DNA of 64,000 nt from Selaginella moellendorffii (taxonomy: Eukaryota > Streptophyta > Lycopodiopsida > Selaginellales > Selaginellaceae), in the NCBI RefSeq assembly GCF_000143415.4, contig NW_003314296.1, positions 1,432,239 through 1,496,238 of the forward strand, read 5' to 3'. The position numbers were made by a program, and so were the translations under genes. Positions 1 through 10,183 of the stretch are shown one piece after another. The notes below the pieces were generated by a model. It saw only the letters and a list, made by a program, of their open reading frames with translations, was not told where the DNA came from and did no database searches. Position 1 is the first letter of the stretch; each line of letters begins with the position of its first letter.

Positions 1-378
1 AAGGAGAAATTATTTTTAATATGCTATACATTTAACTGCTAAATTCCTCAACCTAGTTTAATAAGTGCTTCAAGTTTCTTGTCAGCTGACACATGTGTAG
101 AAACTAGAAACAGCTACATTAATATAATAAACACAATGCATATATATATATATATATATAAAACATGTATTATATTTTGGCAAGCAATAGCACATAGTGC
201 TAAATGTTACAATTTCTTTAGTTATTAGATTATTATTAAAAATTATTTGTAATAGTTTTCCTATTGCTTCTTTATTTAATAATGGCATAAAATCTAATAT
301 ATTTAATTTTGAACCCAATATAGGGCAATGATCTCAATTGGATGGCATTGGATCTAATGAGAGGATGTGTTAGTTCGA
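1..378. other. AT-rich intergenic leader with (TA)n microsatellite
   Basis: This is AT-rich sequence with no convincing coding potential. It holds a short TA dinucleotide run at about 139-160. The last 40 bases lead into the first PPR gene, and I see no clear TATA box or UTR signal. Confidence 0.6.
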
Positions 379-2301
379 ATGGTCCATGGGAGAACTCACA
401 TCTCCCCCCACTTCCTTGCCAGCATCTCCCAGCTCCTGAAAGACGATCTCGCCCAGCAGCTCAAGAAATGCACCGATCTCAACACTGGGAAGCTCCTCCA
501 CGCCCGGGTCCTCTCCTGCGGCCTCTCCCAGCATCGCATCCTCGCCCATCTCTTGATCCAAATGTATACCCGCCTCGAAACCAATCTCGACTCCGCCACG
601 CGCGTCTTCGATCAGCTCCTGGTGAAGGACTGCGTCTCTTGCTCCGTGATCATGACCGCCCACATCCAGCACCGGCAATTGGATCAAGCCGCGGCGATCT
701 TCCACGGTAGCCCCGAACGAGACGTTGTTTGCTGGAATGGAATGATCGCAGCGTTTGGGCAAAGCTCTCACGCCGCCACAGCGATCCAGTTCTTTCACAG
801 GATGCCACAATGGAACACCGTTTCATGGAACTCTCTCGTTGCAGCATATGCCCGAACTGGGCATCTTGTGGAATCTAAATCCACGTTCGATTCCTGCCAA
901 CATAGAGACATCGTGACATGGATCAACATGCTAACTTCATACAGTACACATGGAAAGTTGGCGGAAGCACGTGCCGTGTTCGATTACATGCCGGAGTGGA
1001 CGGTGATAGCGTGGAACTCAATCTTTACAGCGTATGCCCATGAAGGGTATCTTGTTGCAGCTAAAGGGGTCTTTGATGAGATGCCAGAAAAGAGCCTTGC
1101 ATCGATCAACGCGATGATAAATGCCTACGCTCAAAAGTCCCAGCTCCAGGAGGCGCGTGCCATGTTTGAGAAGCTTTCGGCGTGGGATATCCTCTCGTGG
1201 ACGACACTGCTCCAGGCATATGCCGAGAACGGGAATATCCCCGAGGCAGAGGAGATATACTCGAGAATGCCGGAGCAGGACGTGGTCTCCTGGACTGCAA
1301 TGGTGGCGGTGTACGCTCAATCGGGGCAATTGGATCAAGCGAAATTACTCTTTGATCGAATGCCACGAAGAAACGAGGTGTCGTGGTGTGCAATTCTCGC
1401 TGGTTTTGGTGGAAATCTCCACACTGCCGAGGCGAAGGGGTTCTTTGATCGGATGCCACTCCACTCCCCAGTGGCTTGCAACACCATGGTGTATAGCTTT
1501 GCGCAAAACGGCTGCCTCACTCAAGCAGTGGATCTGTTTGTGAATGTGAGTGATCACAATGTTGTGTCGTGGAATATGATCATCACAGCGTTTGCAAACA
1601 AGCGCGAGATCGATCGAGCTAAGCACCTGTTTGATCGCATGCCCGGATGGAACTCGGCATCGTGGAGCACCCTCACAGCTGCATATGCCCAAACTGGCGA
1701 TCTTGTTTCTGCGAGAAAGATCTTTGAGACAATGCCCGAGCATTGTGCTTTCTCGTGGAACACGATCATTGCCGGGTATGCCCAATCCGGGCAGCTTGTT
1801 AACGCAAAGTCTGCCTTCGATGCCATGCCCGAGAAGGATCTGATAACCTGGAACGCGATGTTGGACGGCTACTCGGAGAATGGTTGTGGGCAACAAGCCA
1901 TGGATCATTTCAACTCACTCCAGCTCGAGGGAGTGATCCCAAACGAGATCTCGTTCCTGGCGGTTTTGATCGCGTGTAGTCACATTGGCGAGCTCCATCA
2001 AGCTTGGGAGAAGTTTGCGTCGATGACTTCAGACTATGGCTTACAACCCGTGAGAGAACACTACTCCTGCATCGTTGACAGCCTTGGGCGGTCGGGACGG
2101 CTGCTCGAAGCAGAGGAACTGATCAGGAATATGCCGTTTTCGCCGGACATAGCGATCTGGAACTGCTTGCTCAGTGCCTCGAAGCTATACCAAGATGTGG
2201 CTCGAGGAAGAGTGGCGGCCGAGAATCTTATAGACATTGATCCTGATGAACCTGTAGCGTATGTTATGCTTTCAAAACTTTATGACTCTTTGTTCTTATA
2301 A
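379..2301 (+). CDS. PLS-class pentatricopeptide repeat protein, C-terminally truncated
   Basis: This is a single-exon 640-residue PPR protein. The family binds single-stranded RNA in mitochondria or plastids for editing, splicing or stabilisation. The protein is a continuous ladder of repeats of the form W-N-x3-A-Y-A-x-x-G followed by A-x-x-x-F-D-x-M-P; many units are only about 31 residues, the short S type. The first in-frame ATG is at 379, and no ATG precedes it in this frame. The N-terminus has little that looks like a strong organelle presequence. The tail reaches an E-like motif (IDPDEPVAYVMLSKLY) and stops five residues later, so E+ and DYW domains are absent. Either the tail was lost (AT-rich sequence and a kelch-like remnant follow) or this is a natural E-less form. 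Target RNA cannot be inferred. No introns are needed. Confidence 0.85.
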   Translation: MVHGRTHISPHFLASISQLLKDDLAQQLKKCTDLNTGKLLHARVLSCGLSQHRILAHLLIQMYTRLETNLDSATRVFDQLLVKDCVSCSVIMTAHIQHRQLDQAAAIFHGSPERDVVCWNGMIAAFGQSSHAATAIQFFHRMPQWNTVSWNSLVAAYARTGHLVESKSTFDSCQHRDIVTWINMLTSYSTHGKLAEARAVFDYMPEWTVIAWNSIFTAYAHEGYLVAAKGVFDEMPEKSLASINAMINAYAQKSQLQEARAMFEKLSAWDILSWTTLLQAYAENGNIPEAEEIYSRMPEQDVVSWTAMVAVYAQSGQLDQAKLLFDRMPRRNEVSWCAILAGFGGNLHTAEAKGFFDRMPLHSPVACNTMVYSFAQNGCLTQAVDLFVNVSDHNVVSWNMIITAFANKREIDRAKHLFDRMPGWNSASWSTLTAAYAQTGDLVSARKIFETMPEHCAFSWNTIIAGYAQSGQLVNAKSAFDAMPEKDLITWNAMLDGYSENGCGQQAMDHFNSLQLEGVIPNEISFLAVLIACSHIGELHQAWEKFASMTSDYGLQPVREHYSCIVDSLGRSGRLLEAEELIRNMPFSPDIAIWNCLLSASKLYQDVARGRVAAENLIDIDPDEPVAYVMLSKLYDSLFL

Positions 2302-2627
2302 TGCTTGAAGCCATGGCTTACGTAAATTACAAACTTGTGACAGGAATGTTGGGCTTGATGCTCGATCTTGGTGGCTCCAAGGACCACACTACAACCTTGA
2401 ACTCCTCCTCGCCAGTGGCCAAGAGGAACACCCCTCGACAAGCACCCCCAATATCTAGTATGGGATCTCCTCCCACTGTTTGACAAAAGGGAATCCCAAC
2501 GTAGAGCTTTCTAAGCTTTATGGAGCGAGCGAGCTTGAGGCGCTTGTCTTGGGAAACGGCGCACAGGCAGCTGCAGCATGGTAGCGCATCGTCTTGATAC
2601 AATTCTTCCCAGGGAAGAATCTAGGTT

Positions 2628-2919
2628 GGCGACGTCTACACCTTCACTCGCGGCCATGCGGAATGGTGTCAATGCAACAGTGTTGAGCGCTCTGAGATTT
2701 TTCTAGAGCACCCTGTACTCGTACAAACACGTTGGCTTGTATGAGTTTGATGTGGCGAGCAACACGATCAGGATCTGGGTCTCCATCTCAGTCCGTCTGC
2801 GTGGCGAGCTGGAGCGAAAAGCTTTACATGGATGGCGTATGTTTGTACCTAAGGAGATTTTTGCAAAGACGGGTGTTGAGATTGCTGTGGTGCAACATGT
2901 TGGATCTCCACTTTTATAG
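2628..2919 (+). pseudogene. Remnant of a kelch/F-box-like gene
   Basis: A plus-strand reading gives GDVYTFTRGHA, then shifts frame into NGVNATVLSALRFF, meets an in-frame TAG, and continues as STLYSYKHVGLYEFDV and on to a stop at 2917-2919. The phrase VGLYEFDVASNTIRIW resembles a kelch blade of the kind found in plant F-box/kelch proteins. One frameshift and one nonsense codon within 300 bases mark it as broken. On the opposite strand at 2327-2602 the phrase EEEFKVVVWSLEPP has the same flavour, which would require an inversion. Family assignment is tentative because no F-box is visible. Confidence 0.35.
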
Positions 2920-3550
2920 TCAGAAATTTAGACGTTACAAATTTTCATATGAATAAATGTGTAAAAAAGAATATATAAAATAATTTGTTACGAGCATAGT
3001 GTTTATTAATCTAATTGATCAAATGGAAGTTTATAATTTATAAACACAAGATTAATCTTATTGAATATAGAATATACTAGGAAGTGTTTAGGAAAGTTTA
3101 TAAATTATAAATACAAAATTAATTTAAATGAATAACAACCGTTAGATGATAGAATATCCTAGCATATCTAAGCATATTTTAAGGGACTCACAGGTTTGCT
3201 TAAGCAAACAAACAAAAACATTAAATAGAGATCAAGCTAAAATTAAAAGCCTTGAATTATCTTTATTGTGCACTAAAACTGTAAGGCCAAAAATGAAAAA
3301 CGTTAATTTATAAAAAGTAAAAGTTGGATTCCCATCAGAATTACTAATTGTCTCCTTAATCCAGTTGTGTTAATTAGAGAAAAAGTAATCTAAATAAAAT
3401 ATTGCTAAACAGAAAATCCTGTAAAGCATCTGAGATATTCCGCTATCTATGGCAGCATAAACCCTAGAAAAAGGCGAAAGGGATCCACCAGGTAAGCATA
3501 CGCTTGCGCGATCGATCACTCGCCTGGCCCGCAGCAATGCGGCAGCAGCA
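2920..3550. other. AT-rich intergenic region with decayed repeat
   Basis: The stretch 2990-3260 is AT-rich and resembles, in reverse orientation, the sequence around 35430-35640 (shared phrases around 'tttgcttaa', 'atcttgatttataaa' and 'gatgatagaatatcctag'), so it is a dispersed repeat. The last 150 bases include 'aaaccctag' at about 3456-3466, a telo-box-like motif typical of plant 5' leaders, and are probably promoter and 5' UTR of the glycosyltransferase gene. Confidence 0.5.
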
Positions 3551-5993
3551 ATGAAGAGATTGCAGTCGAGCAATGCGAGACGGACCCGCTTCTCGAGGTC
3601 CGCCTCCCTGCCTGGAGCAGCGTCGCCGCGTCTCAAATTCCATGGCTGGAAGACGAGCGTCGCGGTGATCCTCGGCGGCACGCTGCTGCTCGTCTCGGTC
3701 TTCTATCTCCAGGCTCGGCTGGGCGGATTTGGGTCGGTACTGAGCGGATCGAGCAGCGTAGAGGAAGACAAGGATGATTTCTCGGTCCAAGCGCAGAGGC
3801 TCAAGACTATGGGAAGAAAAGCAGCGGTGGAGGAGAGTAGCGGCAAGAAGATGGAACTAACCGACTTGGAGCAAGAGAATGCCGAGTTTGAGAGCTTGGA
3901 TAGAGCAGCCGAGGCCAAGATGGAGGAGCTGGAAGACGAGGATATGGAGCTAGACGATGCGGTGATCGAGGACGTGGATGTTTTGAGGCAGGATCAGGCT
4001 CGGCGAGAGGAAGAGGAGGAAGATCTAGAGGGTGAAGAGGGCGATGAGGTAGAGGACGAGCAAGATCAGGAGGTTCCAGTTTCTTTTCGAGGGGGTGTGG
4101 ATTCGAAGGGTGGTGATGGTGGTGGCGATGAGAAAGTTCCGAGGAACAAGACTGAGAAGAGGTTGGAAAGGCTGGGCCAGATCAAGAGTTTGGAGCGGCA
4201 TAGCCCGGAGGAGAGTGGGAAGAACGAGAACGATACTGGGAGAGTTTTGTGGGACAGTGTTCTTGGTGTGATCAAGATGCCGGTGGACGCAAAGCCTGCG
4301 GTTTTTGGTGGACGGAAGCTTGGACTTGGGAAAGATTCCTTCCAAGCTGAAACCAAAGATGCTGGGAGGGAGAAGCTGTCCTTTAGCAGCGACGACGAGC
4401 CTTTGGATACGAACCAAGTTGTGGACTTTGAGGACGCTCTCTTTTCAAGGAGGGAGAAGCAGGCTAGCTCTAAGCTGCTAGGTGCGAGTGCCTCTCAGAA
4501 GCAACGCGTTCCGCCTAAGAACGTTTTCGACGCGAGGTTTGCGAAGAGGATCCTCCGGCCACCTTTCGATCCTACAGGGAGCGCGCTTTTGCAAGACCCA
4601 GACACTCTGGAGCCTTGGGGGCTCACCAAGAGCGACCGAGCAATGTCCCGGAGCTTTCGAAAATCCGCGATGGAGGAAGCTGCTACTAGCGACGCTAAAG
4701 AGAATGCGGAAGACAAAAGCGTCGAGGTGGAGGGGAAAGTAAAGGCCGGGAATGGCAGGAAAGAGCTGCTGGAAACGCACGAAAAGAGGAGAAAGCGAGC
4801 AAAAGGAGACACTCGGAGATGGGGGTACTTTCCAGGTCTCGACTCGATGCTATCGTTCTCCGAGTTTATGGAGCGTTTCCACGGGGAGAATGAATGCGAG
4901 CTCAACGTTTTCCAAGCGTGGAACTCGCCACCCTGGTCGTACACAGTCCGGCATCAGCGAGGACTCGAGAGCCTGCTTCACTTCCATCCGAAAGCTTGCG
5001 TCGTGGTCTTCTCGGAGACCATGGAACCTGGTTTTTTCGATAAGTTTGCGAAGAAAGGGTGAGGACTTTCTTAGATGTGCTGGTGACCCGAGTCGTTTTC
5101 TCTTTGGCAGGCTGAGAGTGGCTGTGGTACGTCCGAACCTCGAAGAACTCCTGGAAAATACACCAGCCGAGATGTTTGCATCCGTCTGGGTGGAGTGGAG
5201 AAGAGTCGAGCTTTTCTACATCCATTACAGCGAATTGCTGCGTCTGGCTGCTCTGTACAAGTAAGTTTCAATCTTTTCTCCGAGCACAAGATAGATCTTC
5301 TCTTTGTCTTACTTGTGTCTGATTTGTGCAGGTATGGAGGAGTGTATCTGGATTCCGATGTGGTTGTCCTCAAACCGTTAACTTCTTTGCAGAACGCGGT
5401 GGGGATGGAAGCTCTGGCCGATGGCAAAACGAGGCTAAACGGCGCGGTGATGGCTTTTAAGAAAGCAAGGTACGCAAAAGCCATCACAGGTTTTTATTTC
5501 TCACGCCTTTCTTCTCCGTCCAGTGTGTTCCTCAAAGAATGCATGGAAGAGTACACTGCAACGTACGATGACAAGCTTCTCGACTACAATGGCGCCGACT
5601 TGCTCACTCGCGTCGCAAGTAGCGCGATCCCTGGCCAGAGTAACCGGACATGGCAAGAGAGCGAGCAAGAGTTACGCGTACTTCCATCGTCCTCGTTCTT
5701 TCCTTTAAGTTCCTCCAACATCAAGAGGTAAAGAAAGAAACGCTGCGAGACTTCTTCTTTGGTGGTTTAATCTTTTCTTGCTTTGCAGTTACTTCTTCGG
5801 CAAGAGGAGTAGCAGCGAGAGTTATGGAATGGAAGACGATCGGAAAGTGAAAGAAGAGGCTTTATTACTACTCGATGGCGCGTACACGCTCCACTTGTGG
5901 AACCGCGAGACAAAGTCGCTGGTTCCAGAGAGCTACAGCCTCGTGGGATTCGCGCTGGAGCAGCACTGCATCTGGTGCAGTGACGTGATCTAG
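3551..5993 (+). CDS. Type II membrane alpha-1,4-glycosyltransferase-like protein (GT32 family)
   Basis: Four exons (3551-5058, 5111-5260, 5332-5727, 5789-5993) give 752 residues; all junctions are GT-AG and in phase. A basic N-terminus is followed by one hydrophobic segment (about residues 37-54, VAVILGGTLLLVSVFYL), which predicts a Golgi type II anchor. Residues about 75-200 are a strongly acidic stem. The catalytic half opens with ELNVFQAWNSPPW and HPKACVVVFSETME. It contains YGGVYLDSDVVVLKPL, the DXD motif that binds the metal-nucleotide sugar, and ends with HLWNRETKS and ALEQHCIWCSDVI. This is the plant architecture with a sugar-binding DXD domain plus alpha-1,4-glycosyltransferase C-terminal domain, like Arabidopsis At4g19900. 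The sugar donor and acceptor cannot be read from sequence. The long acidic stem is larger than in most GT32 proteins. Confidence 0.88.
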
Positions 5994-6549
5994 ACGATGG
6001 ATGATCGATCGAGAGAAGCTCGCTCGCTCGCTCGATCGATCGTTCGCTTTGCTACGGCAAGTAAGTAACGTCCTAGGCGAGCTCTTCTTTCTCAAAGCGA
6101 CGACGGGAAAAGCTCGCCTAGGCAGTAAAAAAGAGTAAAAAAAGTGTGAGAAGTGATGTATTGTAATCTACCTATAGGCTAAAAGCGCTATAGAACAAAG
6201 CTAGCAGCGTTTTGTACATATCTATCTAGAAATCCAAGCACTATCAACAAAAGATCTCACTAGTCACGAAACTTTGATCCATCCACTCTTCTCTTTTGGA
6301 AGTTCTTTCATTCCAACGATTCCAGTATTGACTAGCGCAACCTGGATGATATCACAAACCAACAGTGTGGATTAAAGAAAGAAATGAAGAACGTGGCCAG
6401 ACCAGAATTACTTTTTTACCAGTGGAGCCCGGCTTCTTCGCCGTTTGCGGCCACTCTGGCGATGCCTGGCGATGTTTTTTTACTGTTGCCATTCCCTGTT
6501 TTTACAAGATCTAATGGAACTCTACATACCGGTGTTTGATCCATGGAGC
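5994..6549. other. Convergent 3' intergenic region
   Basis: This lies between the stops of the plus-strand glycosyltransferase and the minus-strand auxilin-like gene, so it holds two 3' UTRs. A CTCG/GATC-rich low-complexity tract lies at about 6003-6046. I see no additional gene. Confidence 0.6.
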
Positions 6550-9500
6550 TCACGACACTTGCCAAAAGAAAGCCTCTTGCGAGTTAAACTTTGTCCACGC
6601 TGCCTGGAGAGGCACAAAGCAAATAGTTTTAAGCACAAAAAGATAGTGCATTGTTAATATTATTTGCAAACCTTGAGTAAATCGAAGACCTTCTCCGCGA
6701 TGAGCTTCTCCTGCGTTGTCCTTTGCTGGATCTTGTCCGGATGGACACACAACGTGGCCTTGCGGTACGCTTTCCTGATGGAAGCCTCGTTGCTTAGCTC
6801 GGACGATGCCACGGGCTGCCAGCCGCTCCCTGGCCACAGTACCTGGCACAAAAGATATCGCCGTCAAACGCAATTCTTGCAAGAAAGTCGGTGCTGTATG
6901 CTTCTGGAAAAACTCACATCGTGCAGGCTCGATAAAAGCGCTCGCAAGTTGCCTTCCTTACCAGCGACCCACGCACTTATTTGAGCGTCCACGGTAGAAG
7001 AAACTCGCTGAATGCACAGACTTAACAGTGTGAGTTGAGATAAAAGCTTGATCGGAAGTTACCTGTCGCTCCTGTTGCTCTTGTTGAGCAGTCTGCTCAC
7101 GTTGGTTTTTCTCCGCCAGGGCCTTCGCCTAGTCAAATGACTTAATACTTTAGAGTTCCCATGCTGTCAATATACTAGTAAATTTGTACGTACCGCGCGC
7201 TCCTCTAGTGCTTTGTCGGTTGATTCTCTTCTCTGCTTCTTATCTCTATCGAGATTCCCTGAATGGGCAATGTCAGTGTCATGTCCTCTGAGAATGCTGG
7301 AAAATCAATACCATTGGGTACAGGGTCGGTAATGCTTGGGGAGGTTTCTGTTTTATTGGCAGGCCTGCATTGTTCACCGCTAAAGAACACTTTCTTCGCA
7401 TTGCGCTCAGCTTCATCCTGCACAAGTAAAATTCTTGTTAGAGAAGACAGAGAAAGAAAAACGCTCAACTCTTTACCGAGACTCGCTGCTTTGGAGCGCT
7501 TGTTGACCGTCCATTCTCCACACCCGCAGCAGCCACAGCTCTCTCGGCAGCTTTCTTCAAAGCTTTCTCTCTAAGTTCGTGCGCAGCCCTCTCGACAGCT
7601 CTCTTATCGATATCCCCCTCCTTTCTTGCTCCGTGATTGCCAAAGTCGTTCACCTTCCCTTCGCTTCGCTTCTCACTCTCAGTCATTTCAGGAAAAACCT
7701 CTGCAGACTTTTTCTTCTGTTTTAGTTTCGCCTCTGCTCGTTCCACAGCTTCCTTCATAGCCATCGCCGACGAAGAAAGACCAGCGAAATCTTCAGCTTG
7801 TGCCAGAGGTGGAGACATGTGTCCCGCTGCTTCCTTCAGATTGGAACCTTTGCCTAGAGGAAACTCGCAAGAGTTTCTACGCCACCGCTCATCTCTCTTG
7901 AACTTCGACAAACCGTCGAACTCCTGCGCCTGCTCCACCATCTCGGGAGGTGCTCGCTTTGGAGGAGGGACATCCGTTGGCTTTGTCACAAGCTTCAAAT
8001 CCCCAATCGTGAACCATGATTTCGCTTTGGCCTTGTCCTCCTTCTTCCCGAAATCTGGAAACAACACTGCCTTGAGCCTCTCCGTAGCACTCTGCCTTTT
8101 CGACTTCCGAGGCGAAGAATTCCCAGCTCCTGTATCCGATTTGTTCTTGCTGCCATTCTCCCTAGGCAGCAACCCCTCTTCGGATTTTTCTTTTGCACGA
8201 TCTGTCTCGTGCTTTCGTGATCGCTTCTCTGCTGCCTCTAAGCCCCCTGGCGTCCTGTTCAGATGAGCCTTCATCTCTGCTGCTTCCGAGGTAGCACTGT
8301 TAGCCTTCTCACCTGACCCCAGCCTTGGAGAGCAGCTGGAAACACTTGGCAAGCAGGAAGGCATCACTGTTGGTGGTGGAGGCGACGCGACTTTCCCTAT
8401 ATCTGAATCTGCCAACAATGCCGAATTCTGAAAAGAGGAGCTACCTTTGTCTTGCGGAGAAGCTGAAACCTTCACGGCATATGGTGGCGCCTTGTTCTGT
8501 TGCGTTTGAGGGCCGCTGCTATCAACACGCTGATTTGGTCGGTCACAACTCCCCCCGGCACCTTTCACGTCTGTACCCGAATTCCGGAGGCGAGAGGTAC
8601 CGTGAGGTCCGCCTGACGACGACGACGAGCTCTCCCGTCCAGCCTTTGGCGAAAACAAGGTTGGTGGTGGCGAAGTATCAGCGCTGGTTTTGTTGTTGCC
8701 GCCGCTACCACTGGCTTGGTGTTGAGATTGGTTTGTTTCGGCATCACACCTGTCGCTACGCAAACGCACAAACACGATTAAAACGTCTGGTATATCCTAC
8801 CTATAGAGTTTGAAAAATCAGTGACGCATGAAGTACGGCACACAGTGATCCTCGAAGAAAAATACTCGAGCTCCAAGAAGAAATCAAAGCAAGGACCATC
8901 TAAACTATTTCGTAAAGAGCGAAAGGATCTATAGCACCAAACACTAACGCACCAAATGGATAAAAAGCTCTCCAGGAAAAAATCAAATGAAGGAGCCTCT
9001 AAAGCATTTCGTGAAGAACGAAAGGATCTATAGCACCAAATGATAAAAAGCTCTCCCTGTGCTAACGGGCAAAACACGATATAGGGATAAAAAATTCCTG
9101 GAAAGAATTCGTCCAAGCAAGGAGAAGAAACAATGCACAAGAGCTCAAGAAATCCATGCCCCAAAAACGATCCAAGCCAGCCAAGACGAAAAAGATCTAC
9201 ATATCCATACCTCTTTGGTTCGCCAGTCACTGTGTTGAGCCTCCGAGATCCCAGCGGCGAAGAGGAGCTCCGCTGATGCGTCGGGGCGGCGCTGCCACCG
9301 CTGGTGGTGGGAGAAGAAGAAGCATTGCCGCCGCCGCCGCCGCTAGCCCCAGCCATGGTGAAAATATCGTCATCGCTGCTGCCAGTCTTGCTCTTGATCC
9401 CTGGAACGCCCCCAAATATGTCGTTGAAGCCATACAGCTCCACATTCGATCGCCCGATGCATTCGAATGGCGGTGCCGACGGCTGGAATCCCGCATCGCT

Positions 9501-9758
9501 GCCCCCGATCTTCGCCGTCGCCTCGCCCCTGGCGGCGCTGTCGGATCGCGCTCCCGCGGCGGCAGACAAATCCCCGGACGACGACGGCGAGTGATGCGCA
9601 TTGATCCGACCTAGCGAGAACTCGTCGAAGAGCTTCTCCGCCACAAAGATCGGCGGCGACGCTGGCTGCTGCTTGTTCCGGGGCGATCCGCCAATCCCAC
9701 AAACCCTAGAGGAGGCGGCGCCGCCGGGAGCCATTGGAGCTGTGTTTCTGGCGGCCAT
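6550..9758 (-). CDS. Auxilin-like J-domain protein (clathrin uncoating)
   Basis: Eight exons in coding order (9758-9211, 8749-7477, 7417-7312, 7258-7194, 7128-7063, 7007-6918, 6842-6672, 6603-6550) join in phase to 790 residues. The C-terminal 100 residues are diagnostic: [44 protein letters not shown] (the HPD tripeptide that stimulates Hsc70 ATPase), then [15 protein letters not shown]. This is the plant auxilin/auxilin-related J domain, which recruits Hsc70 to strip clathrin from vesicles. The N-terminal 600 residues are low complexity, rich in Ser, Pro, Ala and Lys, with acidic patches such as [10 protein letters not shown] that could contact clathrin or adaptors; this is an inference. 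No PTEN-like or kinase domain is present. A glutamine/alanine-rich coiled stretch ([18 protein letters not shown]) precedes the J domain. Intron 1 (8750-9210) is unusually long for this locus and holds a tandem duplication. Confidence 0.9.
8883..9062. repeat. Two-copy intronic tandem duplication, period about 99
   Basis: Inside intron 1 of the auxilin-like gene, the segment starting 'tcaaagcaaggacc' at 8884 recurs from 8983 as 'tcaaatgaaggagcc'. Both copies share 'gcgaaaggatctatagcacc'-type sequence (aga/gcgaaaggatctatagc) and 'gataaaaagctctcc'. The copies differ by scattered substitutions and a small indel, so this is a local duplication and not an assembly stutter. Confidence 0.8.
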
Positions 9759-10183
9759 AGCTCGCGGGAAGTAGCTGAGCGGCGCCGCTAATCAAAAAAA
9801 TTTCGATTGCCGCCGTTGGATCGCCCCGCCCATGGGATCCTCATTTCGATTTTAGGGCTCCTCTTTTCCAAGGGTATATATATCAACCCTGCTGACTCAG
9901 CCCACACGGTGACGTGGAGGAATCGACGAGCCTCTGACGTGGCTTCCCGGACTTAAATCAACCGCATTTCTGTTGCAAAAATCTAGCTGGCGGGCCACCC
10001 ACCGTCGGATGGCCGAGGCATCCGACGGCGCCGTACAGTAATAGCCGTTTAAAGGCATATCCTCGCGCGATTCCTTGTACGAACACGCTGGGAAGAACGC
10101 GTTGGAAAGATTCAGAGCTTTGTTTTATTTATTTGCGAGGGTGGCCCTTTGTACATGGTGAGCGATTTTTCTTTTGTTTTGTT
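9759..10183 (-). promoter_or_regulatory. Auxilin-like gene promoter with TATA box and bZIP-type motifs
   Basis: A TATATATA run lies at about 9875-9882, 117-124 bases upstream of the minus-strand ATG. Just beyond it are the palindrome GCTGACTCAGC (9891-9901) and two copies of TGACGTGG (9910-9917 and 9935-9942), spaced 25 bases apart. TGACTCA and TGACGTGG are the classic half-sites of plant bZIP factors (GCN4-like and TGA/C-box types). The far end of the region also holds the 3' UTR of the neighbouring phospholipase gene, transcribed in the same direction. Confidence 0.5.

Noticed and set aside
8778-9210. Extension of the first auxilin exon through [15 protein letters not shown]
   Set aside because: The frame runs on past a clean GT donor at 9210, but phase and composition only fit splicing to 8749; the extra residues have no similarity and cover the intronic tandem repeat.
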